Shown piece by piece: positions 44,853-53,818 of a stretch of 64,000 nucleotides of DNA. The notes under the pieces were generated by a model, which was given only the letters and a program-made list of their open reading frames with translations, ran no database searches and was not told the DNA's origin. The translations under genes were made by a program, and so were the position numbers. Position 1 is the stretch's first letter. Each line of letters starts with the position of its first letter. The DNA is from Pandoraea captiosa (GTDB lineage Bacteria > Pseudomonadota > Gammaproteobacteria > Burkholderiales > Burkholderiaceae): positions 930,001-994,000 of the forward strand of contig NZ_CABPSQ010000002.1 in the NCBI RefSeq assembly GCF_902459775.1, read 5' to 3'.

Positions 44853-45854
44853 ATGAGCAGTTTGTCGAAAACCGCCATCTCGATGCTGGATCTGGTGCCG
44901 GTGCGCGCCGGTGGCACGGTGGCTGAGGCCCTGAAGCAGTCCACGGAACTGGCGCAGCACGTCGAGCGGCTCGGTTTCACGCGTTTCTGGCTGGCCGAAC
45001 ACCACAATATGGACGGCATCGCGAGTTCCGCAACATCGCTGCTGATCGGGCATATCGCCGACAAGACGTCGCGCATTCGTGTCGGCTCGGGCGGCGTGAT
45101 GCTGCCGAATCATCCGCCGCTGGTCATTGCCGAGCAATTCGGTACGCTCGCGGCGTTGTATCCGGGGCGCATCGACCTCGGGCTCGGCCGCGCGCCAGGG
45201 GCCGATCAGGCGACGATGCGAGCGTTGCGTCGTGACCGCCTGGGCAACGGCGACGATTTTCCCGAGCAGGTGGCCGAGTTGCGGGCGTTGCTCGCGCCGG
45301 CCCAACCGGGGCAACGGCTCGTTGCGACACCGGGGGCGGGAAGTGACATCCCGGTGTGGTTGCTGGGCTCGTCGCTGTACTCGGCGCAACTCGCAGCGCA
45401 CCTTGGTTTGCCGTATGCATTTGCATCCCACTTCGCGCCTCGCTTCCTGTTCGACGCGATTCGCATCTACCGCGAGCTATTCCGTCCTTCGGCGGTGCTC
45501 GACAAACCATACGTGATGGTGGGTGCGCCGGTCATCGCGGCACCGACCGATGAAGAGGCAGCATTCCTTGCAACGTCGTCGCAGCAAAAAATTCTCGCGC
45601 TCATGCGCGGACAAAGCCTGAAGCTGCAACCGCCGGTAAGCGATATGGACGAACGCTGGGATCCGGCCGAGCAGCATTCGGTGGAAGCGTTCCTCGGCGT
45701 GGCCGTGGTCGGCGGCCCGGAGCGTGTCAAAGCGGGGTTGTCGGATCTGGTGGAGCGCACGCAGGCCGACGAACTGATGCTGGTCTCGGACATCTACGAT
45801 CCGGCGCTGCGCCTGCGCTCGTGCGACATCGTGGCGGCGGTCTGCCAGGGCTGA
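44853..45854 (+). CDS. LLM-class flavin-dependent oxidoreductase
   Basis: A 333-residue luciferase-like monooxygenase of the MsnO8/YhbW type: [77 protein letters not shown]. The fold is a TIM barrel using FMNH2 and oxygen. The natural substrate is unknown. It is divergent from an HxlR regulator, a family that commonly controls such oxidoreductases in response to electrophiles. No partner flavin reductase adjoins. Confidence 0.9.
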   Translation: MSSLSKTAISMLDLVPVRAGGTVAEALKQSTELAQHVERLGFTRFWLAEHHNMDGIASSATSLLIGHIADKTSRIRVGSGGVMLPNHPPLVIAEQFGTLAALYPGRIDLGLGRAPGADQATMRALRRDRLGNGDDFPEQVAELRALLAPAQPGQRLVATPGAGSDIPVWLLGSSLYSAQLAAHLGLPYAFASHFAPRFLFDAIRIYRELFRPSAVLDKPYVMVGAPVIAAPTDEEAAFLATSSQQKILALMRGQSLKLQPPVSDMDERWDPAEQHSVEAFLGVAVVGGPERVKAGLSDLVERTQADELMLVSDIYDPALRLRSCDIVAAVCQG

Positions 45855-45900
45855 CGGTCGATCCGTCGGTAGGCGCGGCGGTAGGGATGGCGATCGATTG

Positions 45901-45972
45901 CCGATCAATACGCCGACCAATACGCCGACCAATACGCCGATCAATATGCCCATCGATATGCCGATCGCCATG
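45901..45972. repeat. Six 12-base tandem units
   Basis: CCGATCAATACG, CCGACCAATACG twice, CCGATCAATATG, CCCATCGATATG, CCGATCGCCATG. They fill the gap between the monooxygenase stop and the DadA-like gene. No frame carries a stop within them; a leftward frame would read GVLVGVLVGVLIG. Confidence 0.85.
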
Positions 45973-46021
45973 TAATCGATGCCGGCGCGTGCAGGTGTGG
46001 CGTACGCCACGCCGCATGCCG

Positions 46022-47290
46022 TCAACGAAATCGCCCGATGGAGAACGGGGACAGATCGATCGCCGGCCGGTCACCACTGACGAGTCCGGCGATAATGCGC
46101 CCGGTCGACGCGGCTGCCGTCAGGCCTACGTGGCCGTGCCCGAACGCGTAGAACGCATTCGGCACTTTCGACGCGGCGCCGAGCACCGGCAACGAATCGG
46201 GCGTACTCGGTCGGAATCCCTGCCAGCGCGCCCCGTCGACCGACTGCGTAGTCCTGGCGCCTGGCACGGCGCCCGGAAACATTTTGTGCAACTGCCTGAT
46301 TAGCAGGTCGGCGCGTCGCCAGTTCGGCGGCGCTTGCAGACCGGCGAGCTCGACCGTGCCAGCACCGCGAAGGCGGCCATTCATTGGCGTGGCAAACAAT
46401 TTGCCTTCTGCCCACATCACCGGACGTGAAGGCATCTCTTCGGGCGCCGGAATTTCCACGTGGTAACCACGTTCGGTATCGAACACGAGGTTGTCGCCCA
46501 ACTGCCGTACGAATGGCGCCGACCAGGCACCCGCTGCGACGACGACGGCGCTGGCGGCTTCGCGTCCCTTGTCGGTATGCACGGCGACGGCCTGCGCGCC
46601 GTTGGTCTCGATTGCCGTGGCGGCAGCATCGACAACCCGCCCACCGCGTGCGACGACCTGCGCCGTCAGGCGAGCCAGCAGCGCCCCCGGATCCGACGTG
46701 TGTCCCGTCTCGCTGATGTACCGCGCGCCGATGAAGTCGCTCGACAGCGTTGGCTCGAATTCGCGCAACGCGCCTGCATCCAGGGTCTCGATCTGCACGC
46801 CGTTCTCGCGACGCAGCGCCATGCCGCCTTCGTCGCCCGACATGCCGCGCTCGCTCGAATACGCAATGAGGTAACCGCGGCGCGTGACCAGATCGTTCGC
46901 CCCGGCATCGTCGAGCAGCGGTGCATAGGCCTCGAGCGCCGGGCCGAGCAGCGCACGCAATGCACGCGCCTGCGCAGCAACGCGTGCGGGCTGGCTCGCG
47001 GCAATGAAACGCATGAGCCAAGGCACCATGCGCGGAAGGTAGCGCCACCGCAGCACCAGCGGCCCGTCCGGTTGCATGAGCCATCCCGGCACCTGCCAGA
47101 GCACACCGGGCATGGCGATGGGAACGACCGACGAGCCGTTGATGCAGCCGGCATTGCCCAATGACGCGGCCTGTCGCGCCGACTGCCGGTCCACGAGAGT
47201 GACGGCGTGCCCGGCACGCTGAAGATAGGCGGCGGTACACACACCGACCAAACCGCCCCCGATAACGACAACGGGACGTGAATCGCTCAT
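46022..47290 (-). CDS. DadA-like D-amino-acid dehydrogenase/FAD oxidoreductase
   Basis: A 422-residue DAO-fold flavoprotein. The FAD motif VVVIGGGLVGVCTAAYLQRAGH opens the protein, followed by GNAGCINGSSVVPIAMPG, typical of small-subunit D-amino-acid dehydrogenases; the C-terminal FAD motif is GHGHVGLTAAASTGRIIAGLV. It oxidises D-amino acids (or a related amine) to oxo acids, passing electrons to the membrane. No racemase gene (dadX) adjoins, so the exact substrate is open. Confidence 0.88.
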   Translation of the reverse strand: MSDSRPVVVIGGGLVGVCTAAYLQRAGHAVTLVDRQSARQAASLGNAGCINGSSVVPIAMPGVLWQVPGWLMQPDGPLVLRWRYLPRMVPWLMRFIAASQPARVAAQARALRALLGPALEAYAPLLDDAGANDLVTRRGYLIAYSSERGMSGDEGGMALRRENGVQIETLDAGALREFEPTLSSDFIGARYISETGHTSDPGALLARLTAQVVARGGRVVDAAATAIETNGAQAVAVHTDKGREAASAVVVAAGAWSAPFVRQLGDNLVFDTERGYHVEIPAPEEMPSRPVMWAEGKLFATPMNGRLRGAGTVELAGLQAPPNWRRADLLIRQLHKMFPGAVPGARTTQSVDGARWQGFRPSTPDSLPVLGAASKVPNAFYAFGHGHVGLTAAASTGRIIAGLVSGDRPAIDLSPFSIGRFR

Positions 47291-47338
47291 GAACGCGCCC
47301 TGCGAAAAATCGAAAACGCGTAGTGTACTGCCTGTGTG

Positions 47339-47371
47339 CTGTCAGGGCACTGCCGGGGCACTGACAGGGCA
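47339..47371. repeat. Three 11-base tandem units
   Basis: CTGTCAGGGCA, CTGCCGGGGCA, CTGACAGGGCA, upstream of the DadA-like gene (start 47290). Confidence 0.8.
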
Positions 47372-47438
47372 CCGGGTCAAGCACTTACAGCCGGGCATCG
47401 TCGAATTCCACGCGTGCTTGCCGACGCCGCGCCAACGG

Positions 47439-48272
47439 TCAAATCATTTCCAGCGGACGCTTGCGTGACGGCGCTTCGAAGTGGTGGTCCAGCAACGCGA
47501 GTTCTTCCTTCGTCAGTTCGATGTCGTGCGCTGCGCGATTGGCGCGCACGTGGGCTTCGGAGCCGGCCTTCGGAATCGCGATGACCCCGGGGCGGCTCAT
47601 GACCCAGGCGAGGGCGATCTGCAATGGCTCGACATGTCGTTTGCGCGCCATCTCACCCAGCACGCCGCCTGTCGGCAGCCGCCCTTGCTCGATCGGGGAG
47701 TACGCCATCATCGGAAGTTTGCGCGCGGCAAGCCACGGCGCCAGATCGTATTCGGGACCGCGTCGCGACAAATTGAACAGCACCTGATCGGTCGCACATG
47801 CGTCGCCACCCGGCGCGTCGAACAGTTCCTCCATGTCGTCCGTATCGAAGTTGCTCACCCCCCATTGGCGAATCTTGCCCGCGTCGATCAATGCCTCGAA
47901 ACCCGCAATCGTGTCCTCGAGCGGGACATCGCCCCGCCAGTGCAGCAAATACAGGTCGATGCGATCAGTGCGCAAACGGGAAAGGCTTCGTTCGCATGCG
48001 GCAACCACGCCACGCTTCGAGGCGTTGTGCGGATAGACCTTGCTCACGAGGAATACGTCGTCTCGCAGGCCGTCGAGCGCTTCGCCCACGAGACTCTCCG
48101 TCGCCCCTTCGCCGTACATCTCAGCGGTGTCGACCAGTGTCATGCCCAGCGACACGCCGAGCCGCAACGCAGCGATTTCCTCGCGACGCCGCTCGGGCTT
48201 CTCACCCATCATCCATGTGCCCTGACCCAGCACCGGCACCTTGTCGCCCTGAGGGAAAGCAATCTTTCGCAT
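47439..48272 (-). CDS. Aldo/keto reductase
   Basis: A 277-residue NADPH-dependent TIM-barrel reductase. Catalytic residues: Asp and Tyr in LVDTAEMYGEG, Lys in VSKVYPHNA, His in YLLHWRGD. The NADPH site IPKAGSEAHVRANRAA is at the C-terminal end. A good ribosome site (GGAGGA) sets the start at 48272 rather than 48314. Stand-alone gene; it reduces aldehydes or ketones, substrate unknown. Confidence 0.9.
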   Translation of the reverse strand: MRKIAFPQGDKVPVLGQGTWMMGEKPERRREEIAALRLGVSLGMTLVDTAEMYGEGATESLVGEALDGLRDDVFLVSKVYPHNASKRGVVAACERSLSRLRTDRIDLYLLHWRGDVPLEDTIAGFEALIDAGKIRQWGVSNFDTDDMEELFDAPGGDACATDQVLFNLSRRGPEYDLAPWLAARKLPMMAYSPIEQGRLPTGGVLGEMARKRHVEPLQIALAWVMSRPGVIAIPKAGSEAHVRANRAAHDIELTKEELALLDHHFEAPSRKRPLEMI

Positions 48273-48881
48273 GATCTGTCCTCCTGGATTTCTGTGACCG
48301 ATTTTGATGACCATTATCTGCCTGCAAGTCGAACGATGACCAGAGCGGTGAGGGCTTCACGCAACACTTCGAGGCGGCGTCCTATCTTTTGCTTCGGATT
48401 CGTCCTAGACATGGTGCAGAGATATCCGCTTTTGCATTCGTACCGCCAATCTCTCGGATAGTTCACAACCACGGTGCCATCGTGCGGCGATACGCTGGTC
48501 TCACCGATGCACATTGCGAATGTTGCTCCGCAGCGAGACGGCTCGGTGAAGGCTCCAGCGATGTGCATCGGTGCGTGGTTCCGGGCAGAGAAAGGGATTG
48601 CTGCGAGACAGAAATGAAGCGGAAAAAGAAAGCCCCGCGAAGGGGGCTTTAAAGGCCGACCGGGCTTGCGTCGGCCAAGGAGGTTCAACGGTCGGACGGG
48701 AATTGAGGATGTGTTCGCGCCGCAGACACATTGTCGGCAATGCTGTGCAACCGATGAGGAGGAGGAATCCGAATGTCGCAAGGAAGATCGAGTAACAAAA
48801 TGTGACGATTTGCGACCTTTTCGTGACAGGACGCGAACGCGATAATGTGGACACCCAAAACAGCAGAGGAGTCCCCCCGAG
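48273..48881. other. 609-base region with no clear gene
   Basis: Open frames exist on the minus strand, including one with a lipoprotein-like stretch (FLATFGFLLLIGCTAL, about 48700-48780), but none has a clear start and ribosome site. The notable content is a double hairpin with leftward T tract at 48619-48676, which implies a leftward transcript starting between about 48680 and 48880, possibly a small RNA. Confidence 0.5.
48619..48676 (-). terminator. Double hairpin with leftward T tract
   Basis: Read leftward: GGCCGAC/GTCGGCC (48654-48676), then AAAGCCCC/GGGGCTTT (48629-48650), then TTCTTTTTCC. This is a strong intrinsic terminator preceded by a second stem, for a leftward transcript whose gene is not evident. 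Confidence 0.7.
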
Positions 48882-49454
48882 ATGGCCAAAGCGATCAAGT
48901 TCCATTCACTCGGCTCGTCGCTCTCGCCGATCGAACGCTATGCACCACCGGCGATCTTTTTTCACTGGGCCGTCGCCTTGCTGATCGTGATCGCGTATGC
49001 GGCCGTGATTACGAAGGGATATCTGCCGAAGGGGAGTGCGCCACGCGCGCTGTCCATGACCATTCACGAATGGGCTGGCATTGCGGTGCTGGTTCTGGCC
49101 GTTCCGCGCCTGTTGTGGCGACTGATCAAGGGGGCGCCGGGCGCATTACCCGGTCAGGGAAGGCTCGTGCGTTTCGGATCGTCGGTCGTGCACTTGCTGC
49201 TGTACGTATTTCTATTTGCGCAGCCGGTGCTGGGGTATCTCACGCTCAACGCCGGCGGACATGTGCTGACGATTCCGGGGCTCGATCTCGCGCTCCCGCA
49301 GTTCATCGGAAAGGATGACGAGTTGCGCGGGTCGATCAAGGGCATCCACGAAACGCTGGGAAGCGCGTTTTACTGGGTCATCGGGCTGCATGCGCTGGCT
49401 GCCCTGTGGCACCACTACTTCCGTCGCGACGACACGCTGCGTCGCATCGTTTGA
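48882..49454 (+). CDS. Cytochrome b561 (CybB-like)
   Basis: A 190-residue, four-helix membrane haem protein that passes electrons from quinol or to superoxide. The four haem ligands fit His28, His62, His156 and His170, with the family spacing. Helices: AIFFHWAVALLIVIAYAAVI, EWAGIAVLVLAVPRLLW, VVHLLLYVFLFAQPVLGYL and SAFYWVIGLHALAALWHHY. GAGGAG lies before the ATG at 48882. Alone in its transcript; the TonB receptor behind it is convergent. Confidence 0.9.
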   Translation: MAKAIKFHSLGSSLSPIERYAPPAIFFHWAVALLIVIAYAAVITKGYLPKGSAPRALSMTIHEWAGIAVLVLAVPRLLWRLIKGAPGALPGQGRLVRFGSSVVHLLLYVFLFAQPVLGYLTLNAGGHVLTIPGLDLALPQFIGKDDELRGSIKGIHETLGSAFYWVIGLHALAALWHHYFRRDDTLRRIV

Positions 49455-49528
49455 TACGACGCAGCGTGTCGCGGCGACAGTGACGAGATGACGCGATGAC
49501 GGGACGCGCGGCGCCTGATTGACGTCGC

Positions 49529-49550
49529 GCATCGCAAGCGCATCGCAAGC
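49529..49550. repeat. 11-base direct repeat GCATCGCAAGC, two copies
   Basis: Adjacent copies at 49529-49539 and 49540-49550, between the convergent cytochrome and TonB-receptor genes. Confidence 0.7.
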
Positions 49551-49602
49551 GTGCCAATGCGCCGCATCGCGGGTTGCCCTCGCAGAAGCGACGCGTGCGC
49601 GC

Positions 49603-51864
49603 TCAGAACGCCATCCGCACGCCAGCGAACACGCTGCGCCCATCACCCGGGTAGAACACGGCAGTGTTCGCGGTTCGGGCGTCCGTCACCGTGCTGAAGT
49701 CGGAGACATAGCGCTTGTCGGTCAGGTTACGGGCATCGACGTAAAACGTCACGCCGCGCTCAAGCCGATACGACGCCTGCAAACCAATGAGTGTGTAACC
49801 GGGCACGCGCATCGTATTCGCATAGTCGACCCAGGCGCCGGTGGGCACCCAGTCGAGCGATGCCGAGACTTGCAAGCGATTCGTCAGGGCGTAGCCGAGC
49901 GTCGTGCGCAGAACGTGCGTCGGCACGCCGGCAATACGATTGTTTCCGTATTGAGGGTCATTCTGGAAGCGGAAGTCGCTGTAGTTCCAGATCTGCGACA
50001 GCGTTACGCGATCGCCCGTCGCCACCACGTTCTTTAACAAATCGACTGAAGCGCCAACTTCAAGACCTTGCAGCACCGTCTTGTTCGCATTGAACGTGGA
50101 CGCCGGCACATCGGGATTCGTCGTGTATTGCAGCAACTGATCGCGCACGAGCGAACGGTAGGCCGTAAGGTCCCATGCCACCCGATCGAGCTTGCCGCGC
50201 GTGCCGACTTCGAGGGTCCAGGCATGCTGCGACGCGAGCGGCACGAAGCGGGACGTCGCGCCGAAGGTTTGCGACAGGTCGGTGAAGTCGGGTACATCGG
50301 CACTGCGCGTGACATCGATGAACGCCTGGATGTCCTTGCGCGGTTCCCAGATAAGACCGATCTTCGGATTCACACCGGAGTAGGCCGCGCTGGTCGAGCG
50401 ATAGTTGGCGTCGCCGGGCAGACCGCCGTAGTCGATGTACTGACGTACGTCGCGATAGGCCTTTGCGCCGACCATCAGCCCCAGTGTCGGCAGGAAGAAC
50501 AGGCGGTTCTCGAAATACGCTTCGTAGTTGTACGCGCTCTGGCGGGAGTCGAGCGTTTGCGCGCCTCGGTTGCCGTTCACGTTGACATATTGATCGGCCT
50601 TGGTATTGCCGCCGAAGAAGCGCGCACCGACGATCAGGTCGTTGCGCATGCCCGCAAGTGTCAGGTTTGCCGTGTATCGCGGCGCGACGCCGTAGGTCCA
50701 ACCGTCCTGATCGATGACCTGAAAGATCGGGTGATAGAGACTCTTGTGAATGACCCATGACGCAATGTCGAGTTGACCGACATCGAAGCGGATGGTCGTC
50801 AGGTTGCCCAGTCGCTCGGTACGCGTATTGCGCGCCTGATCGCCGAAGACGGCCGACGCTGCGGCTTTCGTAGGATTGTTGAGTGCGTCGAAGAGCGAGA
50901 GCGTACCGGGCAGTTTCTGATCGACGATGTAAGCGCCGAAGAAGAATCGCGTTTCAACCCGCGGTGAAAACTTGTACCCGACGTTCGCATTGATTTGGGC
51001 GTAATTGCCCTTGGCGTGATCGCGGTAACCGTCGGAGCGATTGAGTGTGACAGTGGCCAGCGCATCGAGCGGGCCAAAGATGCGCGACATCTGACCACTC
51101 GCGCGCACGGTGCCGAAACTGCCGCCTTCCACTCGGAACTGATTGGGCGCGTCTGCGGTGTAGGCCGTGGGCGTGACGAAATTCAGGGCGCCGCCCAGCG
51201 TGGTTGAACCGTAGGTCAGGCCGTTCCCGCCCTTGTAGATTTCGGTGGAGCGCAGGCCCATCGGGTCGATCTGGTAGTAGTCGCCGCTACCGTCTGCCGA
51301 GTTGGTCGGAATACCGTCCTGGAGAATTTCCAATCCCCGTACGTGATAGCCGCGTGCAATGCCCGAGCCACGAATCGACAGGCGAAGCTCCTGACCGTAT
51401 CGATTTTGAACGAACACGCCGGGACTGTCTTTGAGCACGTCGCGCAAGTTGAACGCGTAAGTGTTCTGATACGCATCGGCATCGACAAAGCCAACCGACC
51501 CTGCCGTCTGGAAGAGATTGGCTTTCTGCTCGTCGACACTCGGTGAGGTGAGTGATTCCGCCGGCGCGGTAACCGTTGTGGTCGGCAGCGTGGCTGCCGG
51601 CGCGCCGCTGCCTTGTGCCGCAGCGGGGACGGCGGTCTGCGCCAGTTGCCATGCCGGTGCCGGTGTGGCCGTGCTTGCTGTCAGTTCGTTCGTATGCGCG
51701 CTGGCGTGCTGGCCAGCGTGAGTTGCTGCATGCGTGGCGTCGACGGTGAGACTCAGGCCGGTCGCCGCCGGATCGTTAGTGAGTGCGTGTGCGGTGCCGC
51801 CCAGCGAGGCAAGGGCGAGCGCGATGGCCGTTTGCAACGGCTTCTGCGTCATGGGACGTGACAT
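49603..51864 (-). CDS. TonB-dependent outer-membrane receptor
   Basis: A 753-residue receptor of the FecA-like COG4772 group. Signal peptide (TAIALALASLGGTAHA), then a low-complexity stretch with several histidines (THAATHAGQHASAHTNE), the TonB box region LPTTTVTAP, the plug domain (DVLKDSPGVFVQNRYGQELRLSIRG, GLEILQDGIP, EIYKGGNGLTYG) and the 22-strand barrel ending in AGVRMAF with terminal Phe. The start at MSRPMTQ is preferred. The His-rich stretch and the DUF2946 gene upstream suggest a metal or metal-chelate ligand, not proven. I see no Fur box. Confidence 0.92.
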   Translation of the reverse strand: MSRPMTQKPLQTAIALALASLGGTAHALTNDPAATGLSLTVDATHAATHAGQHASAHTNELTASTATPAPAWQLAQTAVPAAAQGSGAPAATLPTTTVTAPAESLTSPSVDEQKANLFQTAGSVGFVDADAYQNTYAFNLRDVLKDSPGVFVQNRYGQELRLSIRGSGIARGYHVRGLEILQDGIPTNSADGSGDYYQIDPMGLRSTEIYKGGNGLTYGSTTLGGALNFVTPTAYTADAPNQFRVEGGSFGTVRASGQMSRIFGPLDALATVTLNRSDGYRDHAKGNYAQINANVGYKFSPRVETRFFFGAYIVDQKLPGTLSLFDALNNPTKAAASAVFGDQARNTRTERLGNLTTIRFDVGQLDIASWVIHKSLYHPIFQVIDQDGWTYGVAPRYTANLTLAGMRNDLIVGARFFGGNTKADQYVNVNGNRGAQTLDSRQSAYNYEAYFENRLFFLPTLGLMVGAKAYRDVRQYIDYGGLPGDANYRSTSAAYSGVNPKIGLIWEPRKDIQAFIDVTRSADVPDFTDLSQTFGATSRFVPLASQHAWTLEVGTRGKLDRVAWDLTAYRSLVRDQLLQYTTNPDVPASTFNANKTVLQGLEVGASVDLLKNVVATGDRVTLSQIWNYSDFRFQNDPQYGNNRIAGVPTHVLRTTLGYALTNRLQVSASLDWVPTGAWVDYANTMRVPGYTLIGLQASYRLERGVTFYVDARNLTDKRYVSDFSTVTDARTANTAVFYPGDGRSVFAGVRMAF

Positions 51865-52070
51865 GAAAGTCTCTCTCGCGACCGTGCGACGGTCGCTCGT
51901 TGATCGATCGTAATGTGGTGAACGCGACGAGGCCGCGCAAGGCACGGAAGACAGTCAGATATCCGTGCAACATGCGCGAAGACGGCGCACGCGAGCGAAG
52001 CTCGGCGCGTTGGGAAAGTGCGGCGCGTTCGACGAAATCCGCCTGGCATCAAGGCCTGGCGGTCGAGGGA

Positions 52071-52568
52071 TCAGGCGGGGAGAGACGGCGGCGCTCGCGC
52101 CAGGGCATCGGCGAAACGCACGCGTGGGAAGTACGACACCAACGCCCGGGGGGCGACGTCGATGCCGCCTCGTGCGGCGGGCGGGGGGGTATGGAACTCG
52201 GTGGTGACGAGCGGTTGGTGCGCCCACAGCGCACAGTAGCCGCACTTCTCCCAATGGTCCGCGGAGGCTAGCGAGTGATCGGTGCCGGCATGGCTGCTTT
52301 GCAGGCCTGCAGGCTGCGCATGCGCGGGAGGCGCCTGCGCGTCGTCGTGCCCGCTGTGGCCGTCATGGGCGGGCTCGCGCAGCGCCTGCGCGCGCGGGGT
52401 GGTGTTCGCACCCAGCGCGGCTTGCGTGCCTTGCACGGTGCAGTAGACCGCGAACGGGTCCTGCTGGGTGGCAGCGCGCCACTGCGCGATCGCCGGCATG
52501 AGCGCTGCCAGCAGGATCGCAAGCAAGGCGATCCCGATGGCGACGCGATGCTGACGGAGCTTGCGCAT
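52071..52568 (-). CDS. His-rich DUF2946 protein
   Basis: A 165-residue membrane-anchored protein: one N-terminal helix (IGIALLAILLAALMPAIAQW), then a periplasmic, His-rich part (HDGHSGHDDA, HAQPAG, SSHAGTDHS) and the DUF2946 signature HWEKCGYCALWAHQP. Genes of this family accompany copper or iron TonB receptors. It precedes the receptor gene by 206 bases on the same strand. A perfect inverted repeat lies upstream (52612-52634). Confidence 0.85.
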   Translation of the reverse strand: MRKLRQHRVAIGIALLAILLAALMPAIAQWRAATQQDPFAVYCTVQGTQAALGANTTPRAQALREPAHDGHSGHDDAQAPPAHAQPAGLQSSHAGTDHSLASADHWEKCGYCALWAHQPLVTTEFHTPPPAARGGIDVAPRALVSYFPRVRFADALARAPPSLPA

Positions 52569-52611
52569 GACTTGACCGGGTAATGGAAGGTTGAGGCCAA
52601 CGCGTCATGGG

Positions 52612-52634
52612 CGAATATCTTCATGACATATTCG
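52612..52634. promoter_or_regulatory. Perfect inverted repeat CGAATAT-N9-ATATTCG
   Basis: Seven-base arms, nine-base spacer, centred about 55 bases before the DUF2946 start. A good candidate metal-regulator operator for the DUF2946/TonB-receptor pair. Confidence 0.55.
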
Positions 52635-52803
52635 GATAACGGCGTCCCTCAGGGAACCAGCCATTGTAGGTGCTGTCGTCGCGCGGCGTAAATGCTTTGC
52701 GTTCTCATGTAGGGAAGACGCGACAATTTGACGCATCGCTCCCATCTTCGACGCGAGGAGAGTTGCGCCACGCTCCCCGGTGCGTGGCGATCCTTGCCGG
52801 CTG

Positions 52804-53520
52804 CTAGAACTTCATGCCCACACCGACACCGACGATCAGCGGATCGATGTGCAGCGTTCCGAGATCCGTGCCGGCCAGCGAGGTATCCGTCTTCATCCAG
52901 ATCTTCTTGATGTCGATGTTGAAGAACAGATTTTTCGTCATCTGAATGTCCACACCGGCTTGCAGTGCCGGACCGACGCTGTGGTTCTTGATCTCGATGG
53001 GCGTGCCGCCCGCGTTGAGATTGCTGTTCCAGAAGCGGGTGTAGTTGATGCCTGCACCCACGTACGGACGAATTTTGCCTGCGTGGTTGAAGTGGTATTG
53101 CAACAGCAGTGTGGGCGGCAGCACGTTCACGCCGCCGAGGTGGCCGATGCTCGATGTCAGTTGATGACGAGACATCCCGAGAATCAGCTCGACGCCCACG
53201 TTGTCCAGAATCATGTACGTGAAATCGAGCTCGGGAACGATGGCGTTGTTGACCGTGACACCGAGCGAGGGCAACACGCTACCGCTTGCATGAGAGTCCG
53301 GCATGATGCCGATGGCACGCACGCGCGCCAGAATGTCCCCCGCGTAGATGCCCTGCGAGCTTTCCTTGATAAAGCCGAAGGTCCTGGTGGTCTGCGGCGT
53401 ATCGGGCGCCGAGGTGGCGGACGTGTGCGAGGCGTTTTGTGCGTTGGCAGATGCGCTGCAGAAGGCGGCACCGGTAATCAATGCGGCTGCGATGGCCGCG
53501 GCGCCGAAGGCGGGCTTCAT
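52804..53520 (-). CDS. OmpW-family outer-membrane protein
   Basis: A 238-residue eight-stranded barrel. Signal peptide AIAAALITGAAFCSASANAQ, then DILARVRAIGIMPD at the start of the mature part and the conserved HFNHAGKIRPYVGAGINYTRFW and KKIWMKTDTS, with a C-terminal phenylalanine (VGMKF). It forms a narrow hydrophobic channel and is induced under low oxygen in enterics. The start at 53520 is set by the signal; the longer frame is not credible. An FNR-like box lies 62-75 bases upstream. Confidence 0.92.
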   Translation of the reverse strand: MKPAFGAAAIAAALITGAAFCSASANAQNASHTSATSAPDTPQTTRTFGFIKESSQGIYAGDILARVRAIGIMPDSHASGSVLPSLGVTVNNAIVPELDFTYMILDNVGVELILGMSRHQLTSSIGHLGGVNVLPPTLLLQYHFNHAGKIRPYVGAGINYTRFWNSNLNAGGTPIEIKNHSVGPALQAGVDIQMTKNLFFNIDIKKIWMKTDTSLAGTDLGTLHIDPLIVGVGVGMKF

Positions 53521-53581
53521 GATGTTTTCCAAAGTCGTGAATGAGCACGTCCGATGGTAGAAGCAGGTCGCCGCAGCGAAT

Positions 53582-53595
53582 TTGACGCGCGTCAA
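53582..53595. promoter_or_regulatory. FNR/Anr-type box TTGAC-N4-GTCAA
   Basis: TTGACGCGCGTCAA is a perfect dyad close to the FNR consensus (TTGAT-N4-ATCAA), 62 bases upstream of ompW. OmpW is FNR-controlled in E. coli, which supports the reading. Confidence 0.55.
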
Positions 53596-53818
53596 GCGCA
53601 GGAGATCACGCGCGACGCCTGCGACAAACTGTCGCGAACGCAGCAATGCTTCGGTGTGTCGATGTGAGGCGTGTTGCACGGGCTTCTCGAGCGTTGAGAC
53701 GCCTGACGACTTCTGCGACCCATGGGAGGTTGTCCGCGCGACGTGCACGCCGCCAGGCATCGTCCGGCCAGCCTCCCGGTTTTGGTAGGATGCGGACTTT
53801 GCCACGCTGCCCCTCATC

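Noticed and set aside
45901-45972. Possible CRISPR array
   Set aside because: Units are 12 bases with no spacers and no cas genes nearby.
45477-46025. Leftward open frame whose start reads as a hydrophobic GVLVG repeat protein
   Set aside because: The hydrophobic part comes only from the 12-base repeats and the rest is antisense to the monooxygenase gene; no ribosome site.
48314-48905. Leftward frames with a lipoprotein-like stretch
   Set aside because: No good start codon or ribosome site, and they read through a strong terminator hairpin; kept only as part of the small-RNA question.
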